Source: Poa pratensis | Lineage: Eukaryota; Streptophyta; Magnoliopsida; Poales; Poaceae | NCBI GenBank assembly: GCA_947311845.1 | Contig: CAMZMU010000063.1 | Location: 118,655,612 to 118,719,611, forward strand | Direction of reading: 5' to 3' | DNA length: 64,000 bases | Shown: positions 24,337-35,122 of the stretch, one piece after another | Position numbering within the stretch: position 1 is the stretch's first letter | Layout of the letters: each line of letters starts with the position of its first letter | Translations under genes and position numbers: made by a program | Notes under the pieces: model-generated | Seen by the model: only the letters and a program-made list of their open reading frames with translations | The model's database searches: none | What the model was told of the DNA's origin: nothing

Positions 24337-26554
24337 TGATAACCAGTTTTCCTGGGGTGCTTGCCCCGCCCATATTTTGAAACTTTTGTCCACAACACAC
24401 TGTGGTCAGCGAACTCATCAGGTAGTCCTTTCAGGCCAACCGGAGTTCCAGGAGGGCTATCTAGATTTATTTCCTCTTCCTCCTCTAGGGGAAGGTCATC
24501 ATAATTGAAAGCATCATCTAGGGTATGACTAGCATGGGGAACAGTACTATTTTCTCGACCAGAAATTACTTCTAAATTATAAACAGTACTAGGGTTTGGA
24601 ACCAAATCTCCAATTGAAGATGGCCCAGGAACAGGAACAGCTAGGGTATTATCATGAATCTCAACACCTATTGCATTAGCTACTGAAATAAAACTAGGGT
24701 CTTGAAAAACAGAGAAAGGGTTCTTATGGGTTATACCTGACTTAGCAGTTCTGGGTATCTCCAGGTTCTTCTTTTTCTGTGTTTCAATAGCAATCTCCAT
24801 CATAGTTTTTCCAGCCACATCAGTCCTTGCGCTTTTCCTGATAGGCTGCACTGGGCCCCACTTGTTCTGAACTGGTTTTGCAACCTGAGCATCTTGAGAG
24901 ACCAAAACATCCAGCTGGATTGCAGCGTCCAGCTGGGTGCTTTGGGGCGGGCTGAACACAATATCCTCTACCTGGGTAGCTGCGAAGCCTGATGTGTAGT
25001 CATCATCCAGGTCTCCTAGCTCCATGTCCTTGAGCATGTTATAGCACTGGGCTTCTGTCATGTCGGGATCACTTAGTTGTTGCATGTAAGAAAGTGCATT
25101 TTGACGGTGGGAACTACTGCTCTTACTGCCACTAGAGGTGGTTTTGCTACCGGCCTTCCCATTTTGACCAGCATTGCTAGGTGTTGAAGCTGGGTCCTCC
25201 TGACTAGCTGCCTTCCCATTAGCATCACCAGCCCCATCCTCTTTATCTTTGTCTAAGTCTTCTCCTAACAGGTCATCTTCCTCATCATTTGGTTGCTGAA
25301 CAATCTGAGGCACCTCTACCTGAATCTTGATCATATACATCTTCTTTTCTAGTACAAACAACCTTTCTTTCGGAATCCTAGTATAATCCCTGCAAAGAAT
25401 TCTGGCCCTCACCACTTCAAACAGCGATTGGAAATTCCCCAACCAATCTACATCTATTAGCAAGCCAAAGACTGAAGTTATCTGGTCCAGCACGTCCCAT
25501 TCTGCCCACTTAGGTTTTAAACCTCTAAGCTGAATCCACACATCCTGCAACTCGAGTGATATTCCAGGTCTCCATTCCACACTTCAACAGTGACTGTCAT
25601 CCCCTCCTTTGTTGGCAGACCAAATAGGGGATATGCAGCAACCTGCTCAACTGCAATGTGTGGTGGAAACCTCACCAGGAAAGACCAATCATCCAGTTGC
25701 CTAATCTGCCATGGCCAAGTTGTCTTGTAGATAGTGGAGAAATTAGTTGCTAGTTCCTCTTTTGTGATCACCCCATCAATGTACACCACCCCAACATTCT
25801 TTGCTCCTCTTGTGTACTGGTCATTCACATCAGGGACCTCAACATGAAAGAAACCAAGGCCAGAATTGGCGCTACCAATGTACCTGGCAGCCAAGTGTGG
25901 CTTCTTCCTGTTGGGGCATTCCTCCGTAGGATGTGTCACCATCTTGCAAATGAGGCATGCTAGGGGTTTGGTGCACTTGTTCTTTGGGTGACCAGGATCA
26001 CCACAGTTCCCACAGGTCACATCTTCATACGGCTCGGCAGCTTCATCTATCTTCTTGTCCCTTTGAAGTCTGTTCTGCCTGTTCTGCATCCTATTCTTGT
26101 TGTGCTGGCTCTGCTGAGTTCCTTGCTTTCCTTGTTGATTACCACGAGCTACTGGCTGTTGAGGCTGCACCGGCGGCTTCTGCAGCTGCTGCAGTGGTGC
26201 ACCATCTTTGCCCTGTCCTTGCAGGTTTGCCTGCGGTTGCTGCGGACCCAGTTGATTTCCCGTGCTGGTGCTTGGCTGTTGCATCAGAGGAGCGTTCTGC
26301 AGGTTTTGGTTCTGCCACGGCCCCGGATGCCACTGATTTGGCGGAAAGGGCATCGCACCTGGAAACATCCATTGCTGCGGTGGGGGGAAACCGTAGCCGA
26401 ACTGGAACTGCTGCTGCCCCTGGGGAGGATCGAACCACGGTGGAGGCATGTTACCTGGTTGATTGCCGAAATCGCCGCCGTCACCGGACTGTCCACGACC
26501 CTGGTGATTGTTGTTCCTCACTCTGCCCCTGCCTCTCCCTTGTTGGTCCGCCAT
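24333..26554 (-). CDS. LINE ORF1: RNA-binding gag-like protein, one frameshift
   Basis: Starting at ATG 26554 ([10 protein letters not shown]), the protein has a Gly/Gln/Pro-rich N-terminal half, then a zinc knuckle [14 protein letters not shown] plus a second Cys/His cluster ([14 protein letters not shown]). A DUF4283-like domain follows ([10 protein letters not shown]...[10 protein letters not shown]). The frame breaks near 25555 (one base missing by comparison of the two frames) and continues as [16 protein letters not shown] down to the TGA at 24333-24335. The tail is acidic and Ser-rich. ORF1 proteins coat LINE RNA. The reading frame is also open upstream to an ATG at 27682 (376 extra codons), but that part is compositionally like 5' UTR. 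The break probably disables cis-mobilisation. Confidence 0.85.
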
Positions 26555-27867
26555 GGCCAAGAGTTCTGGGACAACGGAGCAGATCTCAGCCGTGAGCGAA
26601 GTTGCTGGCTCTAGGTCTTCTTCCTCCGCCGCAAGGTAGAAGTCTGAGGCCCCAAAGCTACCAGAGACCAACAACTCCTTGCGGATCCAGAAGAGCCGCC
26701 GCCGCGGTCGCGAAACCCTAGCAGTGGTGGGGAGGGGGTTGGTGGGAGGAGGAATCCATAGCTGCCCAAAATAATCGGGGTCTCCCTGCACTTTCTCCGC
26801 ATCGGGGTCCTCCGGGTGGCCCATAGTTGCCTTGTCGACTGCCAGGGTGGAAAGGGTGCCAATGGCGTTCGAAATTTTCAGCCCCCGCCTTAATTTCTCC
26901 TGCTTCAGCCGCCATGACCTCCTGACCTTCAACTCCTGCAGCTGCTGCTCGTGCTCTTCTCGCTGGCGATTGCAATGCGGCTCGTACTCGAGGTCGATGT
27001 AAATGCCTCCGATTGCAATTTCACCTGGCGTACCTCGCCGAGAGGAGTTCAGACCAGATGCAGCGCCACATTCGCCTCTGCTAGACGTCGTCGAGCACCA
27101 TGAACCGCCAGAGCAGGTCTCCTCCGAAGCAACTCGGTTCCCTTTTGGCTCATCTCCACCAAAATCCAGCACGCCTCCACTTCCAATGGTGAAAATCGGG
27201 GGGAGATTCGGCCAGAATCGAGGTCGCGAGAGATTTGCTTCAGGATCGCCAATGCAATGGTCGCCGGAGATGAAGCTTGCAGCCGCTTCAGCCCTTCTCT
27301 CGCGCCATGCTCCCGGAATTGCAGATTCGCTCGGTCGATTGAGCTCATCGATCTCCGCCTTGCCGCTGTGAAGCGAGACGCCGCATCCTCCGCTTGCCGC
27401 TCCCAGCGCGCCGCCGCTTCCCTGAATTGGCCCTCCATTGGCCGGAAAGTTCCCGACTCTCCCCAGCTTCGATTCGGCCGAAGCCCTAGCAGGAACAGGG
27501 AGGTGGGGATTTTTGGGGACTCTGGATATGGCTCGATTGCGCGCGTTGCGGGAAACACGCAGGTGAGGTAGGTAGCGAAGCGGGAGTGTGGGGCTAGGGG
27601 GAGAGGGCGTGCGCGCGCCATTGATGCGCCCCGAGATGGTTCCGCCTCGCGGAGTCAGAGGAACAGGAACGCACGGAGCCATCTCCGCCTCGCCTGCTCT
27701 AACTCCTCAGGGCCCGGCCGGATCGGTCGCCCAACCGCGCGGAATCGCGGCGGGAGGCGGCGAACTGGACTGGGGCGGGCGGGGATCCAGCGGCGGATGC
27801 TCCCTCTGGGGATTTATTGCAAAGTTGTACACAAAGAGAGAAACCAAGCATTTGGCGTTGTGGAGCT

Positions 27868-28700
27868 CAGTTTCTGCAGTAACTCCCATTCAATTCATGG
27901 GCAATGGCTTTGGCTTGGTGTGCAGCAGGGTATCCACATGGCTTTGGCTTGGTGTGCCAGCAGACTATTGTTCAAGATTATGCATTATGAATGCTACTAG
28001 CTCCAGTATATATCGTGTTGATTTGATCCTACGCTGCCTAACAACTGACAAGACGGCCTAGTAGCTTATTAGTCGTGAATGTCTTCTGTGCCAGTGTGTA
28101 GCTTCTTTTTCCATTTTCTATGTATCTCTTCTGTTCAATGTTATCAGTACTGTGTCTAGCTTGTAGTGATACGCTCTGGTCTAGGACAACTTGTGCTGGG
28201 TTGTGGTGGAAAACGTACTGCCCAAGCTAAACTAGCTAAGAACTACCCGGAAAGTCATTTTGGCTACTGAGATCCTATGCTTCCTCTACTTTAATAATTC
28301 AAAAAAATCTAAGTTTTAAAGAAAATTGAAAAAATCCTACATGTTGTTAGTGATGCATCACATAAACCTTTAGAGACTCTCGTTTCTGCAGTAGGGGGGT
28401 CTGGCCCCATCCAATTCATGGGCAATGGCTTGGTCCGCAGCAGGGTGCTCAATCATTGTTCAAGATTCTGCATTATGAATGCTACTAGCTCCATTTCATA
28501 TGGTGTTGATTTCGTCCTACGCTGACGGGCTTAGCTAGTAGTTTAGTACTGAATGTCAATGTGCCAGTGTGTAGCTTATTTTCCATTTTGTACTGATATG
28601 TTCCTCCTGTTAAACGTTACCGTTTCAAGCTTGTGGTGATATGCTCTGGTCTAGGACAACCGGGCTGGTTGTGCTGGAAAATGTGCTAGCCAAGCTAAAC
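27868..28700. repeat. Diverged tandem duplication
   Basis: About 27868-28257 and 28383-28700 share ordered words: TTTCTGCAGTA, CAATTCATGGGCAATGGCTT, TTCAAGATT.TGCATTATGA, ATGCTCTGGTCTAGGACAAC and CCAAGCTAAAC. Several indels separate the copies. The LINE inserted at the left edge of the first copy. Neither copy has a convincing ORF. Confidence 0.8.
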
Positions 28701-29760
28701 TTAATATTTATTTATTTTTTTGAACGGGAAGCTAAACTAGCTAAGACCTACCTGTAAACATCAAAATGGCAAATGCTAAAAGCAGCACTCTTTTAGTCCT
28801 GCAAGCATCTTAGACTTTTGAGTTAGAGAACATGTAAAGGCATCAATAAATCGGTCTTCCAGGTAGGTAAGCATTTTACTTTAGCTCTTTCCAGGTAGCC
28901 GTCCTCGCATGGACACCGTGTGTAGTAACTCCTGCCCTTATTCGAGCTTAGCTCACCTCGCATGTCATGATTCGATCGCTACAAGAAAGGTGTCAAGGAG
29001 GAAGACGTCTCCGTTTTAGTAGCCCTCTATAATCATGCAACCTCGATCTTGCTTGATTGATCAGGATGCAGAGAGCATTCTGGAACTGGGAGGAGCCTAC
29101 TAGGTGCATGATCGCACTCAGTCAGGGGACTCATCGCACTAAACGCTAACTGATGTCCTGTCACTAACAGAAGAGATCCGTGGGCATAACCACCCCGGAT
29201 GCCTGCGCTGTAGCTTGACAGAGAGTTCTTCCGTTTGGCCGGTAGATGTTGCTGTCATGCCAACTCGTTCTGTTCAAAGGCGAACAGGTTTTTTTCGAAG
29301 AGAAAAATGGCGAACAAGTTGCAGGATCGTGTTATAGTACTACTTGTTGCCCGTTCTTTTTCTCCGCTTCGATGTTCACAAGCTCCAACCATCGCGCGCT
29401 CGGCCTGGAAACGATGTAAATTGTGAAGTCAACAGCGGCTCACGAATTAATTAATTAATTAGCAGTCAAAAGTTGGCCGAGATAGTTATTACGGACGCGG
29501 AGGATGCTCCGTTCCGTTGGACTGTTGGAGCATCGTCACCTTCAATGTTAAGCAAGAAAACCTTGGGCAAGCAACGGAGACTCTGAGGAAGCGCGTTAAT
29601 TTGTCCACGCAGAAAAGCCGGCAGTTAAACCGGAAAAAAAGATTAGCCGAACAGCGGAGCGCACGCGGGTGAGCGGCCGGCCGGCAGGGAGAACCTTCGG
29701 ATCCGATCCGATCGCACGCATCCAACGTCACACAGTCGCCCTCGCCAGTCGCCTCGTCGT
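28700..29760. other. Intergenic, no gene recognised
   Basis: I see no ORF with a recognisable domain and no structured repeat. The right part is presumably the upstream region of the PMP3-type gene. Confidence 0.4.
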
Positions 29761-29763
29761 CTT

Positions 29764-29769
29764 TATAAA
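29764..29769 (+). promoter_or_regulatory. TATA box of the PMP3/RCI2 gene
   Basis: TATAAA lies about 120 bp upstream of the start codon in a C-rich promoter context. The assignment is positional. Confidence 0.55.
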
Positions 29770-29886
29770 GTGCTCTTGCTCGCGCTCCTCCTCAGCCATC
29801 ACTTCTACCACCTACACCTCCCTGTTCCTCCTAGCTGCATCTCCTTTGGCCTTTGGGGTTTCGTCGGAGAGGAGAGAAGGGAGAAG

Positions 29887-30210
29887 ATGGCGGACGAGGG
29901 CACGGCGAACTGCATCGACATCATCCTCGCCATCATCCTGCCGCCGCTCGGCGTCTTCTTCAAGTTCGCCTGCGGGGTAAGTCATAATTGTGCATCAGCT
30001 TCTCCTCTCTCCTAGGCTTAATTAGCTGCTTACTGTCTCGATCGAGAGGAAGCAGAGTGGCATGTGGGCCGAGGGTTAATTGATTGTTTGTGCTGGTTGG
30101 TTAACGTACGTACTCCGTGCCTGCAGATCGAGTTCTGGATCTGCCTGCTGCTCACCTTCTTCGGCTACCTCCCCGGCATCATCTACGCCGTCTGGGTCAT
30201 CACCAGGTAG
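29887..30210 (+). CDS. RCI2: PMP3/RCI2/LTI6-type small hydrophobic membrane protein (2 exons)
   Basis: Exons 29887-29976 and 30127-30210 encode 57 residues, the usual size for this family. The protein starts MADEGTANCIDIILAIILPP and has two transmembrane helices, about residues 9-28 and 33-54, joined by a short loop containing FKFACGIEFW. It closely resembles rice LTI6a. These plasma-membrane proteolipids help control membrane potential and Na/K balance, and in grasses are induced by cold, salt and drought. The intron is phase 0 with GT-AG ends. A further intron in the 3' UTR is likely (GT at 30246, AG ending 30735). Intact and probably functional. Confidence 0.95.
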
Positions 30211-30245
30211 ACGGACCAGGAGCTCCCCTTTCCGGCCATCCACAG

Positions 30246-30735
30246 GTATGCATGCACTTCCAGGAACTTGGAAATTTCCCCACGATCTTGATTTCTGAAC
30301 CTGCTTGCCTTACGGATACAGTTTCTGCTCACTAGGCCTATGTGGGGTATTTACTAAAGCAAATTTCTCCACCTTATTACTAACAAAAAAATGTGCATCT
30401 TCTGAGAAAAATTAACTGTACAAATCCAACAAAGAACGCTCTATTTTTCCTGTTTTCACTCACATGTTTGTTCCTGAAAAGAGTGGGGTTTTTTTTTTTG
30501 GAAAAAAGGGATTTCTCCCCTATTTTATCAAGCAAACGGGATACAGGTTTGACAACTGTAAAATAAAAGCCATGATTCAGCACCATGCCAGCATGGTTTA
30601 ACAAAGAGAGGGAGAGAGTGTTACCCTGTCTCACTCCTCCGAGACTGGGTATTTTTGTTTGTTTGTTACCACTGCATGAGGTTGTGGATGAACTAACTGA
30701 AACTGATTTCTGTTTACTCTGTCTGTTCTTGGCAG
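30246..30735 (+). other. Probable 3'-UTR intron of the RCI2 gene
   Basis: CCACAG|GTATGCATG at 30246 and TTCTTGGCAG|GTGATGG ending at 30735 make a good donor and acceptor pair downstream of the stop codon. The sequence after 30735 is T/G-rich, like a plant 3' UTR, to about 30960. No transcript evidence is available here. Confidence 0.45.
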
Positions 30736-30959
30736 GTGATGGCGATCTCTGTTCTGTGCCTGGTATAAGCTGTTTGTTTGAGTCTTTGAGATGCGGTTCA
30801 TGGTGCTGCGTGTGCGTGCATGTGTGTGTTCGTCTTGTACATCTGTTTCCTGTGTTTGTGCTTAGATTGCTCTTGTTCTGGTACCTTCTCCACTCCGGCA
30901 TATCATCATCATCATCACCAGTTCGTCCGCATGTTTCCGTCCCTGTACTTCGATTAATT

Positions 30960-32530
30960 AATGAATTAATCAATTGATTGGTGGAGAAATCCTGTCGTTC
31001 CTGCAAGGGTACTCCTTGCAGAAATTTATGTGTTGTTTGTTGAGAATTAGTGGAGATGGTTTCTCCTTGGATTGCAAATTTAAAACGGATGTAACCAATG
31101 AGACGAGAAACAGTGGGCGTTTGTCGCGTTCGCAGTGGGAGTGAGAGCGCAGGCTCTATCTCCATCCCTGCTACTTTTTCATGATCAATCCTCTAGCTGT
31201 TAAATTTATCCTTTTTCATTGTTTTATTTTCTTTCGGATAACGCTTTGAAGAGGCGAAAATGACAAGTGACGGGTCCTCACGGGAAGCAAGCTCACCTAG
31301 GCGCCTAGTGTGCAACTGTACATCATTTCCTCTTTCCGCAAACGTGTGCACTGCGTTGTGTCGTATGAGTGATTGAGTGGTGACAAAACACACTACAAAG
31401 GACAAAAAGAAATGTGACGGGCGTATGTGCGTTAGTCAATCAATCGCTTGGCAATCCACTTAAACATTTCAATAACTTATCTCCACCATTATGGTACACC
31501 CAAATATACCAAAAGCTCAAAAACACAGTACTCGGCTGATCTTGATTTTTTTTTCATGGCATGCCCACTACAAACACGGATGGTGCAACAAAATTTTGAG
31601 TCCATGTTCAAATCATGACTCTAGACACATAATAGCAACAAAAGCAACAATGATAGTGTTAATGGGCTCAGTTCACTATCTAAGAATAACTATTATTTGT
31701 ATCATGCTTTTTCATTTGTGTTTCTCAAGTCATGTGTCAAGTTTAAATCGAATTTCGGTTACATGGAAGATGGTGTTGTGACAACATACTAAAACGTTAA
31801 GATTTTTAACAAACTTCACTGAGTGTTTCTAAATCGGATGCATGAAATACACTTTTACGCATTTGTGCAATTGTTAGCATCATAATTTAGATCAAGTAGG
31901 CGAAGTCATACATCGGTGCCTCCATCTCACCAAGAGGTGGTTCTCCAAGTGTAATTTGCACGAAAACACACCATAAAGGGTAGTATACCAAAATAATTTA
32001 ACACTTTAGAGGTTTTTAACACGTAACCCACACTCTATGGATAATGAATAAACAGAAAACTCACAATTACAACAGTTTGTTGTTTGACAAGAAATCAAAT
32101 GTGGGGCCTACATGCCATTGGAACAAGCCATGGCCTGGCTCAAAACAGTTTGAGTCGTTTGTTGAGCCGAAACAAATTAGTCAAACATAGCTATTTTGTT
32201 CGTATTCGAAAAACAGACAAGGCTCTTGAAAGGCTGGTCAAAATGACAAGAAAATTTCCCAAAATAGCAAGCGTGGATTGTTTGATGGGCTATAATTGTT
32301 TCAATTCTGTGTATTTTGAATTCTCACTTCAAATTTGTCCAGAATTTGCAAAAAAAAACTCTTAACTCTGAACTGCTGGCAAAATGACCTGAGAAGTTTC
32401 CCATAATCTTTCAGGTATCTGGTTTTATTTGCCTGAATTCTTTCATCTTTTCATGCAGATTGAATTCATTTCAAGATTACCATACCTTCAATAATTCTAT
32501 ATGGATGGGGGAAAACCCGGAAACCCCAAA
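30960..32530. other. Intergenic, no gene recognised
   Basis: AT-rich sequence. Short open frames show no domain and no codon bias that I would trust. Confidence 0.4.
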
Positions 32531-32925
32531 TGGAGGCTGAGCTACATGTAGCTCGGTTCTCCAAAAGAAATTGAATCTGCATTGTTTTTGTGTCAAAAAT
32601 TCGAAAAAAAATTCCTACGTCTAGATAATAATAAGATCTACAACTGTGTAAAGTTTTAGTGAAAATTCGTTGTATTTTGGGCTAGGCAAAAAAAGACAAA
32701 TACGCAGATCTGGACCTCAGAACAGTACACAGTATGAAAATTTCAAAAAATTGCCAGATTTTTTATTTTTGTGTAGCCAAAATCATACAAATTTTGACTT
32801 AAAAATTTATGTAGTAGTAGATCTCGACTTTATCTACATCAAGGATTTTTTCTCAAATTGTTTGAAACAAAAAATGTGGATTCAAAGTTTTTTTTTGGAA
32901 ACGAGATACATATTGCTCAGCCTCC
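32531..32925. mobile_element. Candidate TIR element (MITE), 395 bp
   Basis: The left end, GGAGGCTGAGCTACATGTAG, and the inverse of the right end, GGAGGCTGAGCAATATGTAT, match over roughly 29 bp with a few differences. AAACCCC occurs just outside both ends but not at identical spacing, so the target duplication is unresolved. The interior is AT-rich and non-coding. Confidence 0.55.
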
Positions 32926-34060
32926 AAAACCCCGTGCTCGGGGAAACCATGGTATTTAGTTTGATTTGGCAGAATTATTTAGATTTTTTGGATTTTTAAC
33001 CGTTTTCACCAAACACTACTATTTTACTCGTCCAATCAGCTCAAGCGAATCATGCTCGATCAATTAAAGGTGGGTCCCTTGTCAGATTCGATCAATTAGC
33101 TAACAATCATAATTACAAGTTTCCCTAATAGGTCATCGCACAGTTGCGCCTTTGGAGAGAACGAGCGCACCCTGCCGAGTCACGCGATCCCTCGTAGATG
33201 GTCATGTTCCTCCACCTCCAGCACCCATCGATCGAGGCGGACAACCTTAGGGTTGGGGATGCTGGGTTTTAGGGCTAAGGGTGGTTCGCCATAGCCGGAG
33301 AAAGAGAAGGCTACGATAGGGAGGGGGGTTGCGGCGTACAAACGGAGGCGGCGCTTTGGGCAGTGCGGTGCGGTGAGGCAACACGTGATAACCACCTGTA
33401 ACCGGCAGCCGGGAGCGGGGAATGGAGGTGGGCGAGGTAGGTGCGGCAGCAGGCAGCTGTAATTCCCCTCCAGTGACAGGGGTGCGCCCAGTCCTATAAG
33501 TTTTTGGTTACTCGCCAGCCCTAGAGTCCGTATCATGTGCTGAAATCGCCTAAACTTGTAGTTTTTCATTATTCCAGCCCTTGAAGGTGTGCTTTAATGC
33601 AATGTACACTTTCGCCAAGAGCAGATTTTATTTTGTGTCGTTACAAGCCATCATCGTAGTCATCAACCAAAGCCGGACTTCGGTTGTGAGCTTTTGACAA
33701 CTTAGCAACCTGCCTTTCAATGGACGTCTGGGGCACCACACATGCCAGCTTTTTAAACTCAACTTGTTTCTGAGCCCTGGATCTGCGAGTTTGCTCTTCC
33801 TGAATAGCGTAGGTCGGTTTCTGCTCAATCACTAGCCCAATCTCCACACAAGACACACCTGGGCAGCCCAAACCAGCGAACTTGGCAAATCTACAGCCTA
33901 AACAAAAGATATGACAATGTCAATGTGCGCCCTTCTTCGAATGGGAGTTAGGCATGTGTAGCAAATCAAAGACTAAACAGCAACGTAGAGTTAAAAGCGC
34001 TCAGCACAAGAAGGACGCTGCCCACTAACCAGACACCGTGAACAGGTGTCACCAATTGGC
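32926..34060. other. Intergenic, no gene recognised
   Basis: A GC-rich patch at 33160-33480 has a minus-strand open frame of 129 codons, but the translation is low-complexity and has no recognisable domain. Confidence 0.35.
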
Positions 34061-34064
34061 ACAA

Positions 34065-34270
34065 GTTGGTTCCAAAGAAGCAGACATATGCAAAGCAAGA
34101 GGAGTTCATCATATAGTTGGTTCAAATTCCAATTCCAATTCCAAACAAGCAGATATATGCACAGCAAGAGGAGTAAATCATATAGTTGGTTCCAATCCCA
34201 GAGAAGCAGATATATGCACAGCAAGAGGAGTTCATCATATAGTTGGTTCCAATTCCAAACAAGCAGCATC
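34065..34270. repeat. Minisatellite, 3+ copies of a 51-69-bp unit
   Basis: Units begin GTTGGTTCC/A at 34065, 34116, 34185 and 34242 and contain AGCAGATATATGCACAGCAA and GAGGAGT..ATCATATA. Unit length varies because an AATTCC motif is reiterated in the second unit. It lies about 0.85 kb beyond the CBF5 stop codon. Confidence 0.9.
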
Positions 34271-34489
34271 ATACAGCTACACAGCTCAAATGGCTAGGAA
34301 AGTAAGTGGTACCAACTGCTACACAATCTGAAGGATTATGCGTCCATACATATACCACCGATGCTACACAGCAAAACCAATATTGTAATGACCATGCTAC
34401 AGAGTACACGAGTCTGCTGCTCCTACCAAACAAATGAAACTGGCTAATTCAGCCCAACATGGCACTCAAAGATTTCAGGCTCAGTGCAG

Positions 34490-34920
34490 AAAATGAATTG
34501 GAGCAAATTAATGAGACTCATGGGTGATTGTAAGCATGTATAGATGAAACATAGGAAACCAGTTTCTCGATTACTAAGAAAAACTCAAACTTAGGCTCCA
34601 GAATATCATCAAGCAGCACATAGATCATAGTGCAAAACCAGAAATTCAAGAACAGAGGTGAGAGCAAAATTCATTGCATTAATGGATAACTTTAACATAA
34701 ATACAGGTCTGAGACTCCTGGATGATTGTAATAGTGCATATCAACATAGGAAACTAAGTTCACACATTAGTGTGGTGGAAATATTATGACTACAAAACTC
34801 TAATTGAGCTTGAATATCACAAAACAGCAGATTGATGAGATTGTCAACCAGAAACTTCAGTACAATGGACTACTAAGGTGAAATAAGAGCAAAATTCACT
34901 GCATTAACTGATAACAATAC
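34490..34920. repeat. Diverged ~224-bp tandem duplication downstream of CBF5
   Basis: GAGCAAAATTCATTGCATTA (34662) recurs as GAGCAAAATTCACTGCATTA (about 34887). The preceding 150-200 bases also align in order (GATTGTAA, CATAGGAAAC, GAATATCA.CAA, CAGAAA.TTCA). Non-coding. Confidence 0.7.
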
Positions 34921-35122
34921 AGCAAAACAGGGCTGATTGTCCAAGAAATTTAATGGGAAATCTATCTAATTACCATAGCATTTCAGTAGAATGGCAGCAA
35001 CCGAAAGATAGTACATTAGGCCTTTAAAACATAAAAGGATTGCAACGGGTGGGTAGCAAGTTCAAACTTCCCCATGATTGCAACCAAATAACGACCAGCC
35101 AATGTAAACTATTACAACCTAC

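Larger units (their letters stand above)
20291..27852 (-). mobile_element. Complete LINE retrotransposon (L1-like, plant RIX type)
   Basis: The element is bounded by the 15-bp duplication TGGCGTTGTGGAGCT at 20276-20290 and 27853-27867. Read on the minus strand it has a GC-rich 5' UTR (27852 to about 26555), ORF1 with a zinc knuckle, ORF2 with endonuclease, reverse transcriptase and zf-RVT, and a 3' UTR ending in a short A run (plus-strand T run at 20289-20295). ORF2 is open throughout; ORF1 has one frameshift. The intact target duplication means both ends are complete. Confidence 0.93.

Noticed and set aside
24336..24393. LINE ORF2 starting at the upstream GTG (24393)
   Set aside because: GTG initiation is unlikely in a eukaryote, and the ATG at 24336 overlaps the ORF1 stop in the expected way.
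25517..25600. Programmed -1 frameshifting as the way LINE ORF1 is read across its two frames
   Set aside because: No X XXY YYZ slippery heptamer lies in the overlap. The homologous frames join more simply if one base is missing at about 25555.
30380..31165. A 261-codon minus-strand open frame beyond the RCI2 gene
   Set aside because: Low-complexity Ser/Thr/His-rich translation lying antisense to the probable 3'-UTR intron and exon. No recognisable domain.
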